A DNA stretch of 64,000 nucleotides, from positions 1,550,001 through 1,614,000 of the forward strand of contig NC_089392.1 in the NCBI RefSeq assembly GCF_003171515.1, given 5' to 3'. How positions within the stretch are numbered: position 1 is the first letter of the stretch; each line of letters opens with the position of its first letter. This stretch comes from Pyrenophora tritici-repentis (Eukaryota; Ascomycota; Dothideomycetes; Pleosporales; Pleosporaceae). Shown piece by piece: positions 44,191-53,289 of this stretch. The notes under the pieces are model-generated. The model worked only from the letters and a program-made list of their open reading frames with translations. It searched no databases and had not been told where the DNA came from. A program made the translations under genes and the position numbers.

Positions 44191-44352
44191 TCAACGGGCA
44201 CGTGTGCGCGATAACGAAGGACACAAGAGGAGGACATAAGGGCATACAGGAAGGCGTATAGCGCTAGCCGAGATAGGCAACTAGCTACATTTCGGCAGCA
44301 GGATATTATTACAGATTTGGAGGATTTGGGGACGGATCTGATCTCCCGGCAC

Positions 44353-44371
44353 AAAAAGAAAAGATAGTCAG
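44353..44371 (+). other. Copia-2 candidate polypurine tract
   Basis: AAAAAGAAAAGATAGTCAG lies directly before the 3' LTR. Its first 12 bases are purines, but the last seven are mixed, so it is a weak match. Confidence 0.45.
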
Positions 44372-44577
44372 TGTTGGGAATCGAACCTGCGGTAGATAAG
44401 GCAGCTGGTTGCTGCATGCACGAGCTTGGATTACACGGCTGACTAAGCCGTGTGGTCCGAGCTCTAGCTGCTGCCTTACTGCCGACCTCCCTCCACCTCC
44501 ATAGAAGAACAAGAACAATCACAATCATTTCAACTCGTTGCAACGAAGGTGATTCCGATACCTTAGCCGTATCAACA
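44372..44577 (+). repeat. Copia-2 3' LTR, 206 bp
   Basis: Matches the 5' LTR at every base I compared and is followed by the CCTAT duplication. Confidence 0.96.
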
Positions 44578-44688
44578 CCTATGTCTATATATTTTCACGT
44601 TGGGAGTTCTCTACTGTGTTCCTACAGTTGCTTGATCATGTACATTTTGGTGCAATAGTTGGCTTGTAATTGGGCAATATAGACATAT

Positions 44689-44931
44689 TGTTGAGAATAC
44701 AGTCCGTAAGTGACTTGGTGGTATCAAGCGGAGGAGTAGTCACATGATTGGTGACACGTGCAGGTGGGTCCTAGCGGGGAGCTTGGACGCAGCTGCACGC
44801 AACACGGATCTACGAACGTGTGAATAGCTCCTTAGTCAATACAATACGAGTCGTACCACCACTACCGTTGTGCCTTAGAGAGCGCTCTATTAGGTAGTCA
44901 TACTACTACTAATAGTGCCAGCTTTTCAATA
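44689..44931 (+). repeat. Solo LTR of a Copia-1-related family, 243 bp
   Basis: Starts TGTTGAGAATACAG and ends TTTTCAATA, like the Copia-1 LTR ends, and is flanked by the 5-bp duplication CATAT (44684-44688, 44932-44936). Shared inner motifs with Copia-1 include GGTAGTCATAC and TCAATACAATACG versus TCAATCCAATACG. No internal region remains, so it probably arose by LTR-LTR recombination. Confidence 0.82.
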
Positions 44932-44936
44932 CATAT

Positions 44937-45774
44937 CTAGTTTGTTCATATATATTCTCTTACTCTCATAACTTGGTCTCATTCTATCGCAGGCACATAA
45001 AGTCTACCTTGGGCTAGCACTGTATCGTGTCCCGGACTAATAATACTACCGCTAGTTCTATAGAGCCGTCGCTGTGCATGTTCAATATACATAAAAATCC
45101 GTACCTCTTGACCATCGGACAAAAGAACATGGAGCAAACCACATGCTCCTTATCCACAATCCCCCGCATCATCTCTACCCAAACCAACCCCACAAGCCTT
45201 CTGACTCCCCCGCTGCCGTGTAACCAACCGACCCAACCTTTCTTGGATCCAATGACGCTTTTCGGTTCCGGTTCGGTAAAGCATCACCCCGCAGTTTATA
45301 TTAACCGCCTTTTTCGCCTATCCCCGCCCAGCACCCATCACAGCGTTGCATCAGCACCTTTTGCGCCCAGATCGTCCAATGATGTCGTATTCGACACATG
45401 GTTTGGCGGGCCGCCTTTTCCTAGACGGCGTCGAGTTTGGGAAAGGTGGGCCGTGTGGATAGGACGGCGAGGTTGGTTTAGGCATGTTGCGTCCCCGTGA
45501 TGTATGTAGCTACTACTACGAACGACGTACATGGCGCAGGCAGGCAGGACAAAGCACAGCTACCCTTGTAGGCTTGTTAGGCTTGGGTCGGGGTCAAGCT
45601 TCGTTTAAGTGGATGCTTGGTTCCCCCGCCTTGTTTGCTTGGTGTCTCTTGTTGCCCTTCTTCCCACCTTCGTCTTGGGACTTATTGATTAATTGACGCT
45701 GCTGCGACGTGCGCACGGCTGGTCATCCAACGTACCTTTCTGCTCGGCACAAAGCTGCTGCTTTTCTTGTGAAC
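44937..45774. other. Upstream region of the MFS transporter
   Basis: No gene seen. Around 45280-45320 there is TTTATATTAACCGCC, possibly a TATA-type element. A 157-codon frame at 45027-45500 has no motif and looks like chance. Confidence 0.4.
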
Positions 45775-47427
45775 ATGGCGACGGCGGCGGATTACGACGC
45801 AAAGGCTTCCGTGGAGCGCGTGTCGGTTGATGATGATAGGATTTCGCCCACAAGTCTGGAGGCTGGGCCTGTGGATGGGCATAGGAAGCTTGTCGCACCG
45901 CCGTTAGTGGAGGCCATGAGTGTAGAGGAGAGAATACAGGCAGAGAAAAGGTTGAGGAGAAAGATTGATACCAGGCTGCTTCCTATGATTATTTTGATGT
46001 ATATTATGAGTGAGTATCTTTGGAATTGATTGTAGACTGAAGGCTGATCCATACTAGATTACCTTGACAGAAATAACATCGCTGCTGTTCGTTTGGCAGG
46101 ACTACAAGATGAATTGAATCTTACTAGCGTCCAATATCAGGTATTTCATTACTACACCCTTGGCCATGTGACAAGGCCAGATGTTAACCTTTCACAGACA
46201 ACCGTCTCCATCCTATTCGTTGGCTACATCTTAATGCAGATCCCCTCGAACCTCTTCCTCAACAAGACCGGTAAACCAGCCATCTACCTCCCCACGTGTA
46301 TGATTGTCTGGGGTATTATATCTGGTGCTACAGGCGCATGCCAGAGTTTTGGCGGTCTAGTGGCGTGTCGATTTTTTCTAGGATTCATCGAAGCAGCATA
46401 CTTCCCGGGCTGCTTGTTCTATCTCAGTGCGTGGTACACTAGAAAGGAGTTGGGTTTTAGGACTGCGGTGCTCTACTCTGGCTCCTTGATTTCCGGAGCA
46501 TTTGGTGGATTGATTACCGCCGGCATTACCACGAATATGGACGGCACGCAGGGACTGCGCGCATGGAGATGGGTGTTCATCCTAGAAGGGATTATCACCG
46601 TCGCAATCGCTGCTACAGCATTTTTTATCCTTCCCAATTTTCCGCGGACAACCTCCTGGCTTACAGAGGAAGAGCGCCAGCTAGCCGTGTACCGACTCCA
46701 GGAAGACGTAGGCGAGGACGATTGGGTATCCGCGGAATCACAAACCTTTTTCCATGGTCTGAAGCTGGCTCTGCTCGATATCAAGACATGGGTCTTTACG
46801 ATCATGCTCCTCTCGATCGTCTCCTCTGCCAGTGTTACAAACTTCTTCCCAACAGTTGTCAAAACACTCGGATACCCGAACATCGAGACGCTGTTGCTGA
46901 CTGCACCGCCGTACGTACTCGCTGTCATAACAACATACCTCAACGCATGGCACGCCGATCGCACAGGCGAACGTTTCTTCCATATCGTTGGGCCTCTCTG
47001 CGTCGGCGTAGCAGCATTTATCCTCGCAGCCGCCACTACCTCCACGGCACCCCGATACGTCGCCATGATGTTGATGGTACCCGGTGTCTATACCGGCTAC
47101 GTGGTTGCTTTGGCCTGGATATCGAACTCGCTCCCACGTCCACCGGCAAAGAGGGCAGCGGCCCTGGCATTCATCAACGCGGTTAGTAACTCGAGTTCCA
47201 TCTATGCGAGTTATATGTATCCGCAGCCAAAGAAGGGCCAGCCGAACTTGACATTGCCGTTGAGTGTCGACTGTGCAACGGCGGCGTTGGCGATTATCAT
47301 GACCGTCATTATGCGCATCATCCTCGGACGGCTGAACAAGAAGCTTGATCGAGGAGAACACGTCGAAGGGGCAATCAATGCTGTACCTGGGTCTGGGGCG
47401 GAAAACGGATTCAGGTTTTTGGTGTAA
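45775..47427 (+). CDS. MFS transporter, anion:cation symporter (Dal5/allantoate permease-like)
   Basis: Three exons: 45775-46009, 46058-46140, 46198-47427; 515 residues. The start is the ATG in GAACATGGCG. A charged N-terminus leads to RRKIDTRLLPMIILMYIMNYLDRNNIAAV, the usual ACS opening, read across intron 1. About 12 transmembrane segments follow: VSILFVGYILMQIPSNLFL, FFLGFIEAAYFPGCLFYLSA with the WYTRKELGFR loop between helices 4 and 5, and WRWVFILEGIITVAIA. Family members take up vitamins, allantoate, ureidosuccinate or other organic anions with protons; the substrate cannot be read here. Intron 2 (57 bp) is in frame and stop-free, so its retention would add 19 residues in a loop. Confidence 0.93.
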
Positions 47428-48091
47428 GAATTCAATAGCGACGCCTGGTACCTGAATCAGGCCAAGTCTTGGATAGTGAGACCTAGTAGTGTAGTCAGGA
47501 GAAAGACGCGTATAGCAAGAAACTGATTGGTCTCCCTATATTGCTTTTCCCGTCGCGCGACATTGATTGTTTTCGTTTTGTCACAGATGTAGTAGATTTT
47601 GCTGAGAACTTCTCGATGTATCGTTGTGATGCCATCACTGCCCCGAAGCGTTGGATAAGTGGCTGGGTTTCGGCTGGGCGGGGCAGAGCTGGAAGGTTCC
47701 ATGGCGTCATCGGGCTTAGCGCCCATCACGAACCTGGCGCTGCGCGTCGCGAGTGATCAAGCTCTCCCGCCTGCATTCCATCCTAGCTGCACATCATCCT
47801 CCCGGGTTCCATTATCAATAGTACCCCTACCGTCCGCTTCACTTGCCTCTGAGTACAGTAAGCAGGCATCGCAATACCAGATTGAGCGCTCCGTGGTAGC
47901 GTTACACGACTTGAAGCGCCCTGTGCACACACGATGCACTTTCACAAGACCATACAAACCACATCGATTAAACACAAGAGGCCTTGATGGTCTGTATTGA
48001 AACTAGCGCCCAAACCACACTCGTTTCCCTCCATCGACCTTAAGGCATCTGCATACCAACGCCGATTCCGACCCGAACACGAAACTCAACC
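47428..48091. other. Intergenic region, 664 bp
   Basis: No gene seen; should contain the transporter 3'UTR and the promoter of the next gene. Confidence 0.45.
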
Positions 48092-48919
48092 ATGGACTTT
48101 TCAAATAGCGCTTTCCGGTCAGCGCCAGCCTCCAAGGTTTCCAACGATACCATCTCGCACGCAAACCTGGTTATGTCGTGTAGATGGGGATGGACCAGCA
48201 CCCCAGACGAGGGCGCAGACTCACCATTCGCCACCTCAACCCAACCACTACCAACTTCCACACTTAACAATGTCCGCTCGAAGCGCTTTGCTCCCTGTCA
48301 GGGTCGCCTCTATCATCAGCTTCTCTGCTCTCACCGCATCCGAACGGATCTAGTCGAGGACTGCGGTACGAACTGTGTCGAGCCTTACGGCAACGCTGTC
48401 GATGCCGCTTTTATGTGTAACGAATGCATCCAGTCCGAGACATCAAAGATCTGGGAAGAACGAAAGGCTCAGCACAATGCTACATACCCACCCATGGAGC
48501 AGATGACGAAAGAGCAATATGACCAATGGTACGCCGAGCATCGACAACTAGAAGCAGAGTTTGCCAGAGACCAGCGAGTTTACGAAATGGAGCTCAAAGC
48601 AAAGATGCGTCCCAGCAACATCTGCTCGGCGCTGGAGGCCAGTACCGAGGAAATGGAATTTGCGACTGAGCTAGACTCCCTATCCTTGTCCCTAATGACA
48701 TCAAATACTTCCACCGTCGATCCCGCACAACTTCAACCACAGGGTCGTACGCGTACAAGCTTGGCGACTGATCCCTCTGAGCAGCTGCACTGGGATCTGA
48801 ATACACTTGCTCTTGATCGCGGCTCCTGTGGTATAGAGTACTCGGCGTCACAGTCCAGCAACGACGTCTCTACACGGCAACTCGATCCCGATGAGTTATG
48901 GCGGAAACCGCGTAACTGA
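48092..48919 (+). CDS. Cysteine-rich hypothetical protein, 275 aa
   Basis: Single-exon frame from the ATG in CAACCATGG. I do not recognise a named family. A central block (residues about 68-115) has regularly spaced Cys and His: CQG, LLCSHRIR, DCGTNC and MCNEC, which could bind zinc. A charged helical stretch with repeated Glu and Gln follows (KEQYDQWYAEHRQLEAEF), then a Ser/Thr-rich tail. The strong start context, length and composition support a real gene. It lies 437 bp left of a tRNA gene, with a second small cysteine protein on the other side. No function is proposed. Confidence 0.7.
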   Translation: MDFSNSAFRSAPASKVSNDTISHANLVMSCRWGWTSTPDEGADSPFATSTQPLPTSTLNNVRSKRFAPCQGRLYHQLLCSHRIRTDLVEDCGTNCVEPYGNAVDAAFMCNECIQSETSKIWEERKAQHNATYPPMEQMTKEQYDQWYAEHRQLEAEFARDQRVYEMELKAKMRPSNICSALEASTEEMEFATELDSLSLSLMTSNTSTVDPAQLQPQGRTRTSLATDPSEQLHWDLNTLALDRGSCGIEYSASQSSNDVSTRQLDPDELWRKPRN

Positions 48920-49355
48920 TCATGTCGATGTTGGTTGTCCAGTTTGGCGCGTCGTAGCATCTCTTGTTGATTAGCGATTGCATAAGTCTGGCGTAAAGAC
49001 GTACAGTGTTTGCACATGTTCCTTGCTACCCCAGCAAATAATAGCAAGTTTGTAAGAAAATAGATGTAAAATGCAAGAATGATACGTGCTCGTTCTACCA
49101 ATACTGTTCTCGGAACTAGCTTTTCTTCTGTTAAACATGTGAAGATATGTGGTAACCAATGTACAACTCAATGTTGCGACTCTAAGCTTCAGTTTGCGCG
49201 CTCCAAACAAAACGGTGAAGATACGTGGTGAGGGTGGGGCTAAACTTCTACCCCACTAGTTGACCCACAACACATCCTCTCGTTTTCCCGCCCGAGCTTT
49301 TACAACTCCCAATATATTATTTCAACTTCCCAATTCTTTCATCAAACTCCTCCTC

Positions 49356-49440
49356 GGAGCCTTGGCGCAATGGTAGCGCGTTGGTTTTCGGCTTGTGCCT
49401 GTTACACCAAAGGTTGAGGGTTCGAGCCCCTTGGGCTTCG
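49356..49440 (+). tRNA. tRNA gene with 13-nt intron, predicted anticodon UCG (Arg)
   Basis: A full cloverleaf can be drawn: acceptor GGAGCCT/GGGCTTC (two G-U pairs), D arm GCGC-AATGGTA-GCGC, anticodon stem TTGGT/ACCAA, T arm GAGGG-TTCGAGC-CCCTT, discriminator G. The anticodon loop is TTTCGGC once a 13-nt intron (CTTGTGCCTGTTA, 49394-49406) at the canonical position after base 37 is removed, giving anticodon TCG. The A box TGGCGCAATGG and B box GGTTCGAGCCC are present, and a T-rich stretch 20-50 bases downstream can end Pol III transcription. Structure is secure; identity depends on the intron boundary. Confidence 0.85.
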
Positions 49441-49518
49441 GTCACGTCCTTTGACAAGTCTTCTTTCTTTTTTGCTTTTTTTGCTGGATATGCTAAGATT
49501 TTAGCTTTCTTTTTAAGC

Positions 49519-49953
49519 CTAGACGGTAACCAATTTGCAACCACGGAATCCCTCACTGTCTACCTTGGACTTGTACGTCGCTTGGACTGCGTTTTGGAAA
49601 GATGAACGCCCAGACTGTACTTTATGCCATTGTAGAAAAGTGTTCTCGTCGTCAATCACACCCTGTTGTTTGTGCTGAGTGTATATGTCGTTCTCACCCA
49701 TCTTGTCTATCTCACTCACGTGCTGAGCGCGATTCTTGAAGATGTCGAATTGGGCGTGGAGAATAGCCTCCCAGCATATCGGGCATAGAAACCACGGCTC
49801 AGCTGCCGTTACTAGATCTACAGCTTTACAGTTTGGAGCGCATTTGGAGGACTTTGTTGGGTGAAGGAAGGAGGCGCTGACGGTGTGGCCGCAGGTTAGG
49901 ATGTGAACTGGAGTACCAGCGCATGGCTCAATACGTTTTGCGACGAACTTCAT
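49519..49953 (-). CDS. Small RING-like cysteine/histidine protein, 144 aa, hypothetical
   Basis: Single-exon frame on the minus strand from ATG 49953. Cys/His pairs are spaced as in a zinc-binding fold: VHILTCGHTV near the start, CAPNC about 20 residues later, then WFLCPICWEAI, which resembles the second half of a RING finger. The C-terminus is charged and unremarkable. I cannot name a family; the motif spacing suggests zinc binding, possibly ubiquitin-related, but that is weak. The frame ends 79 bp from the tRNA gene. Confidence 0.55.
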   Translation of the reverse strand: MKFVAKRIEPCAGTPVHILTCGHTVSASFLHPTKSSKCAPNCKAVDLVTAAEPWFLCPICWEAILHAQFDIFKNRAQHVSEIDKMGENDIYTQHKQQGVIDDENTFLQWHKVQSGRSSFQNAVQATYKSKVDSEGFRGCKLVTV

Positions 49954-50150
49954 TGTGGTTGTGGTCGTGGTTTAAGTGAGTAAGAGGGTAAATTGTACGG
50001 GAAAGAGTTCGTTTCTTTGGCATGGTGAGTCAAAGAAGCGTATCTGGACAAAGAACAATTACAACCTGAGGCTATGCCCACTATCTCATACAATGTTTGT
50101 GTATGACAAACGTCTAATATACATATTTCTGATGCCGAGTTTCAGGATGC

Positions 50151-51425
50151 TCAAAGCGGGGGTGGGCTAAGATCAAGACCTTCCACAATCAGCTTGAAGC
50201 TGTCCATGCGCGAGTAGCTTCCCGCAGAGTCAAAGTCGAGCCTTCCGCGCTCACAGTCTTCAAAGTCAACTTCCGCCACCAGCAGCTCATCCTCTTCTTC
50301 CCATAGCGGACCGGCGATGACTTCTCCAAGGGGTGAGACAATCATTGAGCCGCCACGAGACACAAAGTCTTCGCGATATCCATATGATGATTTTCTTTGT
50401 GTACAAGGTTGCTGCTTGAGACTGGCTGCATCTTCGGTCGCAAAATGCGGTGTTGAGTCGATGGCTGAAGAATTGTCGTCTGTCACGGGTGCTTCACCTA
50501 TGGGAAGTGGCAAACATATCTCATGGCCTTCCGGCGTCTTCGTAATGGTGCTCCGTCGTCTTGCAGCCCCAGTGCGTGGTTGTGACATTCTTCTTCCGAC
50601 ACCACTCTCGTCTCCATTGCTGTGTGACTCTGTCTGGTCCTCTTTCTTTCCTTCCGATATCCAGGGAGGAAGATGTCTCCTCTTAACACATTGATTGGAA
50701 CTCAGAACGAAGCAGCGGCCCTCGCACCCCACCGTCCGCATCAGAGCGGCCCAGGTATCACGCGCGTCTGCTGTTGGCGCGAACCATAGGTTAACGTTCT
50801 GGCTGTACAGGCTCTGCCGCAGTAGGGGCATGTAGTTCTCCCAGCAAATGGCCGACCCCATGCATAGCTTCACCCCCTTGATCTCCGTTGTGACAGCCCT
50901 CAGAGTGCTCGCACTCCCCATTCCCCAAATCAGCCTTTCGCTACCGGTAGGCATGACCTTGCGTCTCTTGCCCAGGCAGCCCATTTTAGGGTCTACAAAG
51001 ACGACTCCGCAATACAATGTCCCACCAGACTTCTCCACCAAGCCGGTAATGATAAAGACACCCGTCTCTCTCGCAATTCTTTCCAGCTCTTCTCTTGTCC
51101 CATCGCCCCTATAATCTCTACCCTTGGGTAATCCCAGCTTCTTGTCTACCCAATCTTGCCCAGCGCCGCTCGGTGTATCGCCCAGATCGACAGCATCCTT
51201 GAAATAGTGCAAGTACTGTTCGCGGCCTTCGGGAGCGCGTGCGCCAACCGCTGCGCCAAAAGTACAAGTACGAGGATATCCGCCCAGGTATGCTTCGGGG
51301 AACAAAAGTACATCAATCCCCTGGGTGGCGGCGCGTTTGGTGGTAGCTTCGAGCGCGTCGATGGTTTCGGCCGTTGTGGAGAGGGTGCGCGATTGCGCGG
51401 AAGCGATTTTGAGGATTTGAGGCAT
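50151..51425 (-). CDS. Nitrilase / cyanide hydratase family hydrolase
   Basis: Single exon on the minus strand; 424 residues from ATG 51425, chosen because MPQILKIASAQS begins the conserved fold (the frame is open 34 codons further up). The catalytic triad is visible: Glu44 in LLFPEAYLGGYPR, Lys156 in GKRRKVMPTGSERL and Cys194 in GSAICWENYMPLLR. The WFAPTADARDTW and VLSSNQC segments also fit. A Ser/Thr/Arg-rich insert of about 80 residues (270-350) separates the core from the C-terminal GGSMIVSPLGEVIAGPLW block and is longer than usual. Such enzymes hydrolyse nitriles to acids or cyanide to formamide; which one cannot be decided. The start lies 464 bp from the divergent bisphosphatase gene. 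Confidence 0.93.
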   Translation of the reverse strand: MPQILKIASAQSRTLSTTAETIDALEATTKRAATQGIDVLLFPEAYLGGYPRTCTFGAAVGARAPEGREQYLHYFKDAVDLGDTPSGAGQDWVDKKLGLPKGRDYRGDGTREELERIARETGVFIITGLVEKSGGTLYCGVVFVDPKMGCLGKRRKVMPTGSERLIWGMGSASTLRAVTTEIKGVKLCMGSAICWENYMPLLRQSLYSQNVNLWFAPTADARDTWAALMRTVGCEGRCFVLSSNQCVKRRHLPPWISEGKKEDQTESHSNGDESGVGRRMSQPRTGAARRRSTITKTPEGHEICLPLPIGEAPVTDDNSSAIDSTPHFATEDAASLKQQPCTQRKSSYGYREDFVSRGGSMIVSPLGEVIAGPLWEEEDELLVAEVDFEDCERGRLDFDSAGSYSRMDSFKLIVEGLDLSPPPL

Positions 51426-51889
51426 TCCAATTGATAGCGATGGGATAGGCAGGTAGCGCGAATAACTATGATACGAGATGTGTGATGACGTGAAGTGCGG
51501 GAAGATGCAATTGTCACGGTTACTCACGGTGCAAGGCCCAGCCTCAAGCTACCCCGCAGTAACCGCATCTCAAGCAGGAACTACGCGTCTTCATCGTCAC
51601 ATAGGCATTGACCAATCAGTAACTAGTTGGAGAAAAAGAGCGAACCTTTAGATTTAGACAGTTGAAGTCGTGAGATTGATGGTCATCTAATAGTGGAACA
51701 GCTGTGGAGCTGCTAGACTTGCCAAACTCCCCGAACTCCACCACGACGTCACATCTGGCACCGACACTAGTAGAATGAGAATTTCTCTACACACTCCCTT
51801 ACTACCAACATCTAGCCTTAAATCTCGTGGCACATCAAAACGACACAGATTACATGAAAAACTTATTAAATACCTAAGGATTTACGATC
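51426..51889. promoter_or_regulatory. Shared divergent promoter region, nitrilase and bisphosphatase
   Basis: 464 bp between two start codons that face apart. A CTTATTAAATACC stretch 30-45 bp before the bisphosphatase ATG could act as a TATA-like element. No operator-like palindrome stands out. Confidence 0.5.
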
Positions 51890-52867
51890 ATGTCTTCCTC
51901 AGATTTAACATACCATCTACACTCTCACATCTCATCCTCACACCCCCAACTTCGGGATTCTGTACTTCCATCCCTGCTCTCCTCAATCCACACCATAGCC
52001 GGACACCTCCGGACTTCTCCCTCAGTAACACAAGTCGGTACTGCCAACGCCTTTGGTGATGACCAACTAAACGTCGACGTCCTAGCCGAAGAAGCCATCC
52101 GAAAAACCATTGCCTCATGCCCAGCCATCGTAACCGCAAGCAGTGAGGAAGACCCCATTGAAAAGTCATCACCGCCCAGCAATGAAGCCACCAAGTCCAA
52201 GAAGCAGTACACCCTAGCCTTTGACCCACTGGACGGCAGTTCCATCATTGCACCAAACTGGAGTGTAGGCACCATCATCGGAATCTGGGACGGACCATCT
52301 GCCCTGCATCAAAACCCCGATGAAGCACAAATCGCCTCCATTTTGGGTGTGCTAGGACCGCGGACAACTGCTATTGTCGCGCTTCGACTTCCTGGATCAC
52401 AAGGGACATGTTTTGAAGTCGGATACTCGGACGATGGCACTGTAGAAGTCATTAGAAAGGACATCAAACTTTCCGCTCCGCCTTTCAAAACACGATACTT
52501 TGCACCCGCAAACATGCGTGCAGCTGCCGAGTCACCCGCATATCTGGCCCTGATCAACAACTTCATCACACAAAAGTACACGCTTCGCTATAGTGGTGGG
52601 TTGGTTCCGGATGTTGTACATGCGCTGGTCAAGGGACATGGTGTTTATGTGTCGCCTGTTACCGCGCAGAGCAAGGCTAAACTAAGGAGGCTGTATGAAT
52701 TAGCGCCCATTGCGCTTATTGTAGAGTGTGCAGGGGGCATGGCGTTGGACTCTGCGACAGGAAAGAGGGTGTTGGAGACGAGTGTTGAGGATACCGATGA
52801 GCGCGGTGGTCTAATCTGCGGAAATACGGAAGAGGTAGAAGCTGTAAAGAAGGCACTCCTAGGATGA
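51890..52867 (+). CDS. Sedoheptulose-1,7-bisphosphatase-like enzyme (FBPase superfamily)
   Basis: Single exon, 325 residues, starting MSSSDLTYHLHSH. The metal/phosphate motif FDPLDGSSII (111-120) and the C-terminal VECAGGMALDSATG place it in the class I fructose-bisphosphatase superfamily, and EED (86-88) lies where metal-binding acids are expected. VGTIIGIWDG and GVLGPRTTAIVAL resemble sedoheptulose-bisphosphatase more than fructose-bisphosphatase. The chain lacks the N-terminal AMP-site region of gluconeogenic FBPase. SBPase homologues are known outside plants, including in fungi and trypanosomatids, and would feed the non-oxidative pentose phosphate pathway. Substrate preference is inferred. 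No peroxisomal or mitochondrial signal is obvious. Confidence 0.88.
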   Translation: MSSSDLTYHLHSHISSSHPQLRDSVLPSLLSSIHTIAGHLRTSPSVTQVGTANAFGDDQLNVDVLAEEAIRKTIASCPAIVTASSEEDPIEKSSPPSNEATKSKKQYTLAFDPLDGSSIIAPNWSVGTIIGIWDGPSALHQNPDEAQIASILGVLGPRTTAIVALRLPGSQGTCFEVGYSDDGTVEVIRKDIKLSAPPFKTRYFAPANMRAAAESPAYLALINNFITQKYTLRYSGGLVPDVVHALVKGHGVYVSPVTAQSKAKLRRLYELAPIALIVECAGGMALDSATGKRVLETSVEDTDERGGLICGNTEEVEAVKKALLG

Positions 52868-53289
52868 TTTGGTTTGACTGTCTGTGAGCAAAGATCACAT
52901 GACGAGATCTAAGGTAACCATTTTAATATAGTCTATCAAAGATGGTCTCATATTTGCTAGTATTAATCTTACAAGGACGATTATGTAGCATGATCAGCCT
53001 CAAGACATCTGTCACGACTCCACTTTGAACTCCCAAAAGCGTCCTTACTCCCCGGTGTGAGTGAGATCGTAACATCTCTCTAAGACTTCAGCCATTGGCT
53101 CCTATCCTTCCAGCTCTCCCTCCAAGTCTTTCGCAAAGGTGATGGCAACGGCGATGCGTATATCACCGGTACCGCAGCCAAAGCGCTTGTACCAGCAAAG
53201 ATACTCGGGCTGTTGCTAGTCCTCGAACTGTTATAGACGTCCAACTTGTGACTGACGCGAATACTTCCTAGAGGTATGTCTTCACGTGA
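52868..53289. other. Convergent intergenic region, 422 bp
   Basis: Between two gene ends; no gene or repeat seen. Confidence 0.45.

Larger units (their letters stand above)
38873..44577 (+). mobile_element. Copia-2: complete Ty1/Copia LTR retrotransposon, 5705 bp
   Basis: 206-bp LTRs that look identical, target duplication CCTAT at 38868-38872 and 44578-44582, and Gag-protease-integrase-RT-RNase H order. It is a different family from Copia-1 and Copia-3: the LTR, Gag, zinc knuckle and RT box all differ. The polyprotein is in two frames with a single -1 change inside RT. Confidence 0.96.
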
